Shown here piece by piece: positions 1-5,868 of a stretch of 6,844 bases of DNA. The position numbers were made by a program, and so were the translations under genes. The stretch comes from Chloroflexia bacterium (GTDB lineage Bacteria > Chloroflexota > Chloroflexia > Thermomicrobiales > JALYUS01): assembly GCA_025928215.1 (NCBI GenBank), contig JAICJW010000253.1:1-6844 (forward strand), read 5' to 3'. Under the pieces are notes generated by a model, which was not told where the DNA came from, did not search any database, and worked only from the letters and a program-made list of their open reading frames with translations. Positions within the stretch are counted from its first letter, which is position 1. The number at the start of each line of letters is the position of its first letter.

Positions 1-186
1 AATACTTCCGTAAAACGCTGTAAGGTTCAGCGGACACGCGGCATGCAACCTGCGATCACTAAATGTCGTATAGTACGTACAGCAGCCAATCTCCAACCGC
101 CATGTCCAGACTGCTGCAATCGAGTTCACTGTATGGTACTATGCGCATGTACGCATGACCTCTTGTAGCGGCAAAGGAGCAGCCTC
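1..186 (+). promoter_or_regulatory. Upstream region with candidate promoter of the E1/E2 operon
   Basis: This stretch carries no supportable gene and is visibly less GC-rich than the genes that follow. The best -10-like hexamer is TACTAT at 137-142. A poor -35 (CTGCAA, 114-119) lies 17 bases upstream of it, which would give a leader of roughly 38 bases. A second -10-like hexamer, TATAGT, lies at 69-74 with no good -35. The motif ATAGTAC (70-76) recurs as its inverse GTACTAT (136-142), and ATGCG/CGCAT (141-145 and 152-156) form a short inverted repeat just after the better -10. The SD site AAAGGAG (173-179) sits 7 bases before the ATG at 187. The region must hold the operon promoter unless transcription enters from further upstream, but which box is used is a guess. 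Confidence 0.35.
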
Positions 187-1218
187 ATGGCCACCCTCAC
201 TGCCATCGCCCCGCTAACCGATCACCGCTCGGTCGGACTCAGCGACGACGACGCACTTCGTATTTTCGACCTTATGCTTCGCACGCGCGAAATTGACGAG
301 CGGATGTGGGCGCTGAACCGACAAGGCAAGGCGCCCTTTGTTGTGCCGTGCCGGGGGCAGGAGGCGGCTCAGGCGGGCGCGGCGTGGGCGCTCGATCCCC
401 AAAAGGACTGGCTCTTCCCGCATTACCGCGACCTCGGCCTCGCCCTCTGGTTCGGCTTTGATGTGGACGAACTCTTCCTGATGTACTTCGCCAAAGGAGC
501 GGACATCATCAGCGGCGGGCGGCAGATGACGCATCATTTCGGCTCGCAGGCGCGGCATATCGCCTCGATCTCCGCGCCATTGGGCACGCAGATACCCCAT
601 GCGGTCGGCGCGGCGTACGCGATGCGGCTGCAAGGCAAGACGGACGCCGTGACGATCACCTGCTTTGGCGAGGGGACGAGCAGCAAGGGCGATTTTTACG
701 AGGCATGCTCGCTCGCCGCGTTGCAGAAACTTCCTGTCATCTTCCTCTGCGAGAATAACGGCTACGCGATCTCGGTGCCGATGGCCAAGCAATCGCCCGT
801 GCCGAATGTGGCGGATCGTGCGGCGGCTTTCGGCTTCCCCGGCGTGATCGTGGATGGCACGGACCCCTTCGCCACCTATTCCGCCGTGCGCGATGCACGG
901 GCGCGCGGCCTTCGGGGCGAAGGGCCAACGCTGATCGAGGCGAAAATGTATCGCCTCCTGCCGCATACGTCGGACGACAACGATATGACCTATCGCACGC
1001 GTGAAGAAGTACGGCAGGCGGAGGAGGGCGAACCGCTCAAGCGGATTATTGAGTATGTGCGGTCGCGCGGTCTGATCGCCGATGACGACATCGCCGCCCG
1101 TCGTGCGCGCATGCGTGAGGAGATCGCGGCGGCGGTCGCGGCGGCGCAGGCCGCCCCCGATCCCGACCCGGCGACCGTCGCGGATCGTGTCTACGCATCC
1201 GTCGAGGAGGGAATCTGA
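187..1218 (+). CDS. bkdAA: 2-oxo-acid dehydrogenase E1 component, alpha subunit (probably branched-chain type)
   Basis: This is the thiamin-diphosphate (ThDP)-dependent E1 alpha subunit. With E1-beta it decarboxylates a 2-oxo acid and passes the acyl group to the lipoyl arm of E2 in a cytoplasmic complex. The 343 residues fit the usual family length. Seen: GGRQMTHHFGS (110-120), a ThDP/Mg-binding segment opening with GEG (161-163) and closing with ENN (189-191), then NGYAIS, and an active-site loop PHTSDDND (259-266) with His260. GEG in place of the GDG common in pyruvate E1-alpha, and the HTSDD loop, are known features of branched-chain enzymes, so Leu/Ile/Val-derived 2-oxo acids are the likely substrates. 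Pyruvate or a mixed specificity is not excluded. The start is supported by AAAGGAG 7 bases upstream. The gene is first in the operon, and its last codons carry the SD of E1-beta. The symbol follows Bacillus usage and depends on the substrate guess. Confidence 0.9.
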   Translation: MATLTAIAPLTDHRSVGLSDDDALRIFDLMLRTREIDERMWALNRQGKAPFVVPCRGQEAAQAGAAWALDPQKDWLFPHYRDLGLALWFGFDVDELFLMYFAKGADIISGGRQMTHHFGSQARHIASISAPLGTQIPHAVGAAYAMRLQGKTDAVTITCFGEGTSSKGDFYEACSLAALQKLPVIFLCENNGYAISVPMAKQSPVPNVADRAAAFGFPGVIVDGTDPFATYSAVRDARARGLRGEGPTLIEAKMYRLLPHTSDDNDMTYRTREEVRQAEEGEPLKRIIEYVRSRGLIADDDIAARRARMREEIAAAVAAAQAAPDPDPATVADRVYASVEEGI

Positions 1219-2363
1219 TGGCCGTCTCGACCCGTTCCACGCGTGAGATTGAGCAAGAGATTACCGAGGTCGCCGCCCCGAATCGCACGGCGGCGACCGA
1301 GCAGCATGATGGATACGACGAACACGGCCCCGTCGCTCACGGTCTCTTCTCCCCGCCGACCGGTATCACGGGAGTTGATACCCGCAGCGGCGTGACGATG
1401 ATCGAGGCGATCAATCAGGCGCTCGCGGAGGAGATGGAGCGCGATCCGCGCATTTTTTTGCTCGGTGAGGACATCGGGCCACGCGGCGGCGTCTTTGGCG
1501 CGACGAAGGGGCTGATCGAGCGGTTCGGCCCGCAGCGCGTCCTCGATACGCCGATCGCGGAGAGTGGCTTCACGGGTTTCGCCATCGGCGCGGCATTGCT
1601 CGGCAGCGTGCCAATTATTGAGATCCAGTTCGCGGACTTCATCTACTCCGCGCTCGAACAAATCTTCAGCGAGATGGCGAAGATACACTATCGCTCGAAT
1701 GGCGACGCACGCTTGCCAATCGTCGTGCGCGCCCCAATTGGCGGCGGCGTCCACGGCGGCTTTTACCACTCGCAGTCGCCGGAAAATCTCTTCGTCGTAC
1801 CGGGCTTGAAAGTGGCGATGCCCGCCACGCCGTCCGACGCGAAGGGGATGCTCAAGGCGGCGATTCGCGATCCGAACCCGGTGATTTTCTTCGAGCATAA
1901 GCGGCTCTATCGCTCCTTGCGCGAGCCGGTGCCCGAGGGTGATGCACTCGTACCGCTCGGCGTCGCGCGGGTTGCCCGTCCCGGCACGACGCTCTCCATC
2001 ATCACCTATGGCGCGACGGTGCATGAGGCGGTCAAAGCGGCGGAAAGCCTGACGGAGGATGGCATTGACGCCGAAGTGCTCGACCTACGCTCTCTCCAGC
2101 CCTATGACAAGCAGGCGATCCTCGCGACCGTGGCGAAGACGCATCGCGCGCTCGTCGTCCATGAGGCGAGCAAGACGAATGGGTTTGGCGCGGAACTGGC
2201 CGCCTTCATCGCCGACGAGGCATTCATGGAACTCGATGCGCCCGTCCGTCGCCTCGCCGCGCCCGATGCCCCTGCCATGCCGTACAATCACCTGCTAGAA
2301 TCGGCGTATCTGGTTGACGCGGCGAAGATTAGCGCCGCGATGCGTGAACTTGCGGCATTTTAA
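1218..2363 (+). CDS. bkdAB: 2-oxo-acid dehydrogenase E1 component, beta subunit, with N-terminal extension
   Basis: Partner of E1-alpha in the ThDP-dependent decarboxylase, which works as an alpha2beta2 tetramer. Conserved marks: MIEAINQALAEEM (61-73), LGEDIG (82-87), the PIAESG segment with Glu115 expected to contact the ThDP aminopyrimidine, YHSQSPE (183-189) with catalytic-type His184, FFEHKRLYR (224-232) and the C-terminal transketolase-type domain with LDLRSLQPYD (288-297) and HEASKTNGFG (315-324). HSQSPE matches branched-chain E1-beta better than pyruvate E1-beta. At 381 residues it is about 55 longer than usual. The excess is residues 1-58, a polar, low-homology segment before the first core strand. 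The start is strongly supported: GAGGAGG (1204-1210) lies 7 bases before the ATG, which overlaps the E1-alpha TGA by one base (TGATG), and no SD precedes internal Val59 or Met61. Translational coupling with E1-alpha is likely. Confidence 0.9.
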   Translation: MAVSTRSTREIEQEITEVAAPNRTAATEQHDGYDEHGPVAHGLFSPPTGITGVDTRSGVTMIEAINQALAEEMERDPRIFLLGEDIGPRGGVFGATKGLIERFGPQRVLDTPIAESGFTGFAIGAALLGSVPIIEIQFADFIYSALEQIFSEMAKIHYRSNGDARLPIVVRAPIGGGVHGGFYHSQSPENLFVVPGLKVAMPATPSDAKGMLKAAIRDPNPVIFFEHKRLYRSLREPVPEGDALVPLGVARVARPGTTLSIITYGATVHEAVKAAESLTEDGIDAEVLDLRSLQPYDKQAILATVAKTHRALVVHEASKTNGFGAELAAFIADEAFMELDAPVRRLAAPDAPAMPYNHLLESAYLVDAAKISAAMRELAAF

Positions 2364-2378
2364 GAGGAGTTCAACGAT

Positions 2379-3857
2379 ATGGCAGAGGCACACAGTAGCG
2401 GCACCGCGACGGCGACACGCCCCGGCTTATCCCCGGTTACCTTCCCCCAACTGGGCGAATCGGTGGTGGAAGGAACCGTCCTCCAGTGGCTCGTCAAGGT
2501 CGGTGACACGGTCGAGGAAGACCAACTGCTGACCGAGATCGAGACGGAAAAGGTCGTCGCCGAGATTCCCTCGCCGTTCAAGGGCGTCGTCAAGGAGTTT
2601 GCCGTCGAGATCGGGCAGACGGTCCCTGTTGGCACGACGCTCCTCTGGGTCGAGACTGATGCGGCCGCCGCCGCGGAAGCGGCATCCGCACCCGCGCCGA
2701 TCGAGGCAGCGACCGAAGCGGAACCGAAAAAAGCCGAAATGGAGATGGACAGCGCGACGGCGCAGATGGAATCTGCCACGATGCCGAAGGCGGCACAAGC
2801 GAGCGCGTCCACCGCGACGAACGGCGCGAAGGCGTACACCGAGTCCGCCGACGCGAGCAAGATGTACTCTCCTGCCGTCCGCAAACTGGCGATGGAGTTC
2901 AACATTGACCCGGCGACCGTCAAGGGCACCGGGGCGGGTGGTCGCGTCACCCGCGAAGATATGATGAAAGCCCACGCCGCGCAGGGAAGTGCTGAGCCAA
3001 ACGCGCCGAGTGCTGAGGCCGCGCCCGCAGCCAAATCTGAGACTCCTGCCGCACCGGCAGCGCAGCCAACGGCACAGCCTGCCCCCGCCGCACGGCAATC
3101 CGCACCTGCTCCCGCTCAGTCCTCATCCCGCCCAGAGGGCACCCCGAGTCCTCAATCCTCTCCCCAGAGTGATTTGATCCCGATGACGGCGATTCGTCGC
3201 CGGACGGCAGAGGCGCTCACGAAGGCAGCACAGACGATCCCGCAGGCGGCGTCGTGGGTCGAGGCGGATGTCACCGAACTCGTCGCGCGGCGCGACGCAG
3301 AGAAGCAAGGGTTCCTCCAGCGGGAGGGCGTGCCGCTCACCTATCTTCCCTTCTTCGTCATGGCGGGGCTGGCGGCGATCCGGCAATATCCGATCATCTC
3401 CTCGCGCTGGACGGACGAGGGCATTCGCATCATCCGGCAGGTCGGCTTTGGTATCGCCGTCAGCACGGACAATGGTTTGCAGGTGCCGGTCATTCACAAC
3501 GCGGGCGATTATTCGATCACCGGCCTCGCCAAGCGGCTGCACGACATCATTGGCCGCGCGCGGGACGGCAAACTGAAGATCGAGGATATTGAGGGCGCGT
3601 CACTGACGCTGACGAACCCCGGCTCCTTCGGTTCGCATGTCACAATGGCGATGGTCCGGCCAAATGAGGCGTGCATTTACTCGGTGGACGCGATCATCGA
3701 AAAGCCCGTCGTGCGGAACGGCGGCATCGCTATCCGCTCGATGGTCACGCTCGGCATCACCTTCGACCATCGCATCTTCGACGGTCGTGAGGCGGTGCTC
3801 TTCCTCAATGCCGCGAAAAAGTGGCTGGAAGAGGAAGCGGCCACCGCCGCGCTCTAA
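2379..3857 (+). CDS. bkdB: Dihydrolipoamide acyltransferase (E2) of the 2-oxo-acid dehydrogenase complex
   Basis: This is the structural core and acyltransferase of the complex. It moves the acyl group from its lipoyl lysine to CoA. Domain order: one lipoyl domain (about 18-94; ETEKV, lipoylated Lys58), an Ala/Glu/Met-rich linker (about 95-160), a peripheral-subunit-binding domain (about 163-198; YSPAVRKLA and GTGAGGRVTREDM) for docking E1/E3, a second Ala/Pro/Ser-rich linker (about 200-265) and the CAT-like catalytic domain (267-492). The last contains NPGSFGS (413-419) and the active-site DHRIFDG (463-469; His464, Asp468). The 492-residue length suits a single-lipoyl E2 with long linkers. 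The catalytic segment 420-440 (VTMAMVRPNEACIYSVDAII) departs from the usual form (roughly TPIINQPQVAILGVGAI). The start is supported by GAGGAG (2364-2369), 9 bases upstream. There is a 15-base gap after E1-beta. Acyl specificity (branched-chain versus acetyl) is inferred from the E1 subunits. Confidence 0.9.
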   Translation: MAEAHSSGTATATRPGLSPVTFPQLGESVVEGTVLQWLVKVGDTVEEDQLLTEIETEKVVAEIPSPFKGVVKEFAVEIGQTVPVGTTLLWVETDAAAAAEAASAPAPIEAATEAEPKKAEMEMDSATAQMESATMPKAAQASASTATNGAKAYTESADASKMYSPAVRKLAMEFNIDPATVKGTGAGGRVTREDMMKAHAAQGSAEPNAPSAEAAPAAKSETPAAPAAQPTAQPAPAARQSAPAPAQSSSRPEGTPSPQSSPQSDLIPMTAIRRRTAEALTKAAQTIPQAASWVEADVTELVARRDAEKQGFLQREGVPLTYLPFFVMAGLAAIRQYPIISSRWTDEGIRIIRQVGFGIAVSTDNGLQVPVIHNAGDYSITGLAKRLHDIIGRARDGKLKIEDIEGASLTLTNPGSFGSHVTMAMVRPNEACIYSVDAIIEKPVVRNGGIAIRSMVTLGITFDHRIFDGREAVLFLNAAKKWLEEEAATAAL

Positions 3858-3881
3858 ACACCTCCCACGGTCGTACCGTTC

Positions 3882-3912
3882 ACGCGCCGCTCCGTCCGAG
3901 TGGCGCGTTTTT
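3882..3912 (+). terminator. Intrinsic terminator after the E2 gene
   Basis: An 11-bp stem (arms 3882-3892 and 3898-3908) contains one G-T pair and otherwise Watson-Crick pairs, mostly G-C. It closes a 5-base loop and runs into TTTTT (3908-3912). It starts 25 bases after the E2 stop codon and has the classic form of a rho-independent terminator on the + strand. A small ACGGT/ACCGT hairpin (3867-3879, 3-base loop) sits just upstream and may belong to the same 3' end. The terminator marks the boundary between the dehydrogenase operon and the ligase unit. Confidence 0.85.
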
Positions 3913-3925
3913 GCGTCTCCTTCAT

Positions 3926-3946
3926 GCCCGCGACGGAACGGCGGGC
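3926..3946. repeat. GC-rich inverted repeat downstream of the terminator
   Basis: GCCCGC (3926-3931) and GCGGGC (3941-3946) form a perfect 6-bp stem with a 9-base loop. There is no T run on the + side, so it is not a canonical terminator in that direction. It could be a back-up hairpin or simply a chance match in GC-rich DNA. Confidence 0.35.
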
Positions 3947-3970
3947 GGTTTACGCTTGTTTAACATATCA

Positions 3971-4004
3971 TGCGTTGCGCGAACAATGCATTATAATGAC
4001 AATG
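3971..4004 (+). promoter_or_regulatory. Candidate promoter and operator of the ligase-acyltransferase unit
   Basis: A perfect TATAAT lies at 3992-3997, in an AT-rich pocket of GC-rich DNA, and is embedded in the 10-bp palindrome CATTATAATG (3989-3998). No hexamer resembling TTGACA sits 16-18 bases upstream, and there is no extended -10 TG, so the promoter may need an activator. Immediately upstream, TGCGTTG (3971-3977) and CAATGCA (3984-3990) are inverted arms matching at 6 of 7 positions around a 6-base spacer, which is an operator-like arrangement. The direct repeat ACAATG (3983-3988 and 3999-4004) flanks the palindrome with a 16-base period. A start point near 4004 would leave a leader of about 300 bases before the ligase ATG. 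The role as a promoter is inferred from the sequence match and from its position after a terminator. Confidence 0.5.
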
Positions 4005-4308
4005 TGACCACGCGAAATAAACGGATGGAATGTCAACGGATGAACGACGTGGAGATGGACGCTGCGGAGAAGATGTGGGCAGAATCGCCATCCGTAGTGG
4101 AATGTGCCCGTCGTGCGCAGAGGAATTTGTAAAAGGTTTTCGCGGTCGCGTCTCCGGCGTTATTGGGGCAAATGCGGGATTGTGCATATTTTTTACACGT
4201 CCGCGGCAAATTTCCCGCCTGCACTGGAACAACCAATGCCAAACGGGGTTGGAAATAGGGGGTCGGCTGAGGTTCTGGCGGGACGAACGCCAGAGGAGGG
4301 ACATGCGA
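4005..4308 (+). promoter_or_regulatory. Long, repeat-rich untranslated leader; possible structured RNA
   Basis: These roughly 300 bases before the ligase show no convincing gene but many short internal repeats and complementarities. ACGGATG occurs twice (4021-4027 and 4036-4042), and either copy can pair with CATCCGT at 4089-4095, the first copy through 8 bp using 4021-4028 and 4088-4095. TGGAATGT occurs twice (4026-4033 and 4098-4105), and GGCAAAT twice (4167-4173 and 4205-4211). ATGC/GCAT (4172-4175 and 4184-4187) precede a T6 run (4189-4194), while GCGGGA (4174-4179) could instead pair with TCCCGC (4213-4218). G tracts cluster at 4245-4272. I recognise no known riboswitch class. The structures are drawn by eye and may be chance pairings. 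A 35-codon reading frame (4025-4132) lacks an SD and is not called. Confidence 0.3.
4274..4300 (+). promoter_or_regulatory. SD site of the ligase, abutted by a hairpin
   Basis: TCTGGCG (4274-4280) and CGCCAGA (4288-4294) form a perfect 7-bp stem with a 7-base loop. The last base of the 3' arm is also the first base of the SD AGGAGG (4294-4299). That SD is 9 bases from the ATG at 4309 but only 3 bases from the ATG at 4303, which favours 4309 as the start. A hairpin in this position could hinder or help ribosome loading. This is inference from position only. Confidence 0.5.
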
Positions 4309-5868
4309 ATGGTCGTCGCAACGCCACATGCGCCACCGGACGCGACCGGCACGACACGAGCAACTGCCACACTGAATGACCATTTGCATCGCGCGCTCGT
4401 CCACGCGGCGCTGCGTCGTCCGGAGCAACCCTTCGTCATCGAAGCCGAGACCGGGCGAGTGCTGACGTATGGACAGTGCCTTGCCGCCGTCAATGATCTG
4501 CGCCGGATGCTCGGCATGCCGCCGAAACGGATCGCGCTCGCGCTCCCCGGTGGAATCACCGGCGCGGTCCTCTGGCTCAGTGCGCTCACCGGCGGACACG
4601 TGCTCGTGCCGCTCGCTCCTGACGCTGCGGACACCGAGAAGGCACGCGTCACGTGCCTGTACGCACCGGATCTGCTGATCGTCGAGGACGAGGATGCCGC
4701 GCGGGGCTTCGGCTGTGCTGCCGCGACGTTCGTCACCCACGATCGCTGTCATGAAGTGATCCAACAGGCGCGGCCCGGCGGTCTGCTCGTACCGCCGCTG
4801 CCGGGGAAAGTCGCGCTCTCGACATCAGGCACGACCGGCGAGCCGAAAGGAGTCATCCTGGAGGGGGCGCGGATCGCCTGGACCGCCGAGCAGATCCGGT
4901 TGAGCCATCGGCTGATACCGCGTGACCGTGGACTGACGGTGCTGCCCTTCAGCCATGTGAATGCGCCGGTCGTCAGTCTCTGCGCGTCGCTTCTCGCGGG
5001 CAGCACGATCGTCATTGCCCGCAGGTTCAGCCGCGACCGGTTTTGGGAGTGGATCGAACGCTATCAGATCACCTGGGCGAGCATCGTCCCGACCGTGCTT
5101 ACCCGGTTGCTCGATACGCCGAAGCCCGGCTTCCTGCCTGGTGCCCTTCGATTCGTTCGCACGGCATCGGCGCCGCTGCCGGCGGCACGCCTGCGCGCGT
5201 TCGAAGCGACGTTCGGCATCCCGGTGATCGAAACGTACGGACTTACCGAGGCGGCAAGCACGATTGTCGCGAATCCGGTGCCGCCGGGTCGGCATAAGCC
5301 GGGATCGGTGGGGCTGCCGATCGGGGTGGATCTGCGCATCTGCCATGTGCCGTCGGGCGAGGATGGGCTCTCTCTGGAGGATGTCGCCCCGGGCGAGCAG
5401 GGAGAAATTTGCGTGCGCGGCCCCGGTGTGGTCTCGGCATATCGGGGCGAAGCCGGGCAGGAGTCGTTCGACGCGGGGTGGTTCCGTACCGGCGACCTCG
5501 GCTACCGCGATGAGGAAGGCTATCTCTTTATTACCGGTCGGCTGCGCGAGATGATCAACCGGGGCGGAGAAAAGATCGCGCCGCGTGAAGTGGAAGAAGT
5601 CCTCCTGACCCATCCCGCAGTGCGCGATGCCGCCGTGATCGGACGGCCCGACACCCAGTATGGCGAGGTGGCCGTGGCCTACATCGTCGCCGACGGAGGG
5701 TGGCCGGGAGACGATCTTGCCCGATGCCTGCGCCACTACGCGGCCGCGCGATTAAGCGCGTTCAAGGTGCCGGTTGACTACGTGCGGGTGGAAGAACTTC
5801 CCCGCAACCCCAACGGCAAAATCAACCGCGCGGCGCTGCGCACGCGGCACGCGGGAGGCGCAGGGTGA
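4309..5868 (+). CDS. AMP-forming acyl-CoA synthetase / adenylate-forming ligase
   Basis: Class I adenylate-forming enzyme: it activates a carboxylic acid with ATP to an acyl-adenylate and then usually a CoA thioester. All core motifs are present and intact (numbering from 4309, 519 residues): P-loop STSGTTGEPKGV (171-182), LPFSHVN (212-218), YGLTEA (310-315), WFRTGDLGY (391-399), the hinge and following region GRLREMINRGGEKIAPREVE (410-429) and the C-terminal catalytic Lys504 in NPNGKINR. FSRDRFWEWIERYQITWASIVPT and the NRGGEKIAPREVE region recall oxalate-CoA ligase/AAE3-like and FadD-like enzymes, but the substrate cannot be named. The frame is open upstream to an ATG at 4030; those 93 codons lack family similarity and an SD. 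ATG 4309 has AGGAGG 9 bases upstream (4303 is the alternative). The stop overlaps the next gene, so the product may feed the adjacent membrane acyltransferase. Confidence 0.88.
   Translation: MVVATPHAPPDATGTTRATATLNDHLHRALVHAALRRPEQPFVIEAETGRVLTYGQCLAAVNDLRRMLGMPPKRIALALPGGITGAVLWLSALTGGHVLVPLAPDAADTEKARVTCLYAPDLLIVEDEDAARGFGCAAATFVTHDRCHEVIQQARPGGLLVPPLPGKVALSTSGTTGEPKGVILEGARIAWTAEQIRLSHRLIPRDRGLTVLPFSHVNAPVVSLCASLLAGSTIVIARRFSRDRFWEWIERYQITWASIVPTVLTRLLDTPKPGFLPGALRFVRTASAPLPAARLRAFEATFGIPVIETYGLTEAASTIVANPVPPGRHKPGSVGLPIGVDLRICHVPSGEDGLSLEDVAPGEQGEICVRGPGVVSAYRGEAGQESFDAGWFRTGDLGYRDEEGYLFITGRLREMINRGGEKIAPREVEEVLLTHPAVRDAAVIGRPDTQYGEVAVAYIVADGGWPGDDLARCLRHYAAARLSAFKVPVDYVRVEELPRNPNGKINRAALRTRHAGGAG
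5853..5868 (+). promoter_or_regulatory. SD and overlapping stop/start that fix the GTG start of the acyltransferase
   Basis: GGGAGG (5853-5858) lies 6 bases before GTG (5865-5867). That GTG overlaps the ligase TGA (5866-5868) in the four-base form GTGA. The SD, the spacing and the overlap together decide the non-ATG start and imply translational coupling of the two genes. Confidence 0.75.

Noticed and set aside
214..966. Antisense open frame of 250 codons opposite E1-alpha
   Set aside because: The + strand encodes an unmistakable E1-alpha. The antisense product has no motif, and such open frames are expected opposite GC-rich genes.
1191..2024. Antisense open frame of 277 codons opposite E1-beta
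   Set aside because: It is a mirror of the GC-rich E1-beta codon pattern, with no motif or plausible context.
4003..4007. TGTGA, a CRP half-site
   Set aside because: No matching TCACA half-site at the proper spacing; five bases alone mean nothing.
3989..4036. Reverse-strand promoter (TATAAT on the - strand within the palindrome, TTGACA at 4031-4036)
   Set aside because: The two boxes are about 35 bases apart, far from the normal 17, and no gene lies in that direction before the terminator.
4025..4132. Small + strand frame of 35 codons in the leader (possible leader peptide)
   Set aside because: No SD precedes the ATG at 4025 or the in-frame ATG at 4040. Those at 4055 and 4073 have only poorly spaced GGAG-like bases. 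There is no run of codons suggesting attenuation.
4245..4272. Possible two-quartet G-quadruplex in the leader
   Set aside because: The G tracts are mostly only two bases long and GC-rich DNA gives such patterns often; not enough to call.
3960..4764. Two overlapping - strand open frames across the intergenic region and the ligase start
   Set aside because: Neither gives a recognisable protein, and both run mostly opposite the ligase. A divergent gene here would need its promoter inside the ligase.
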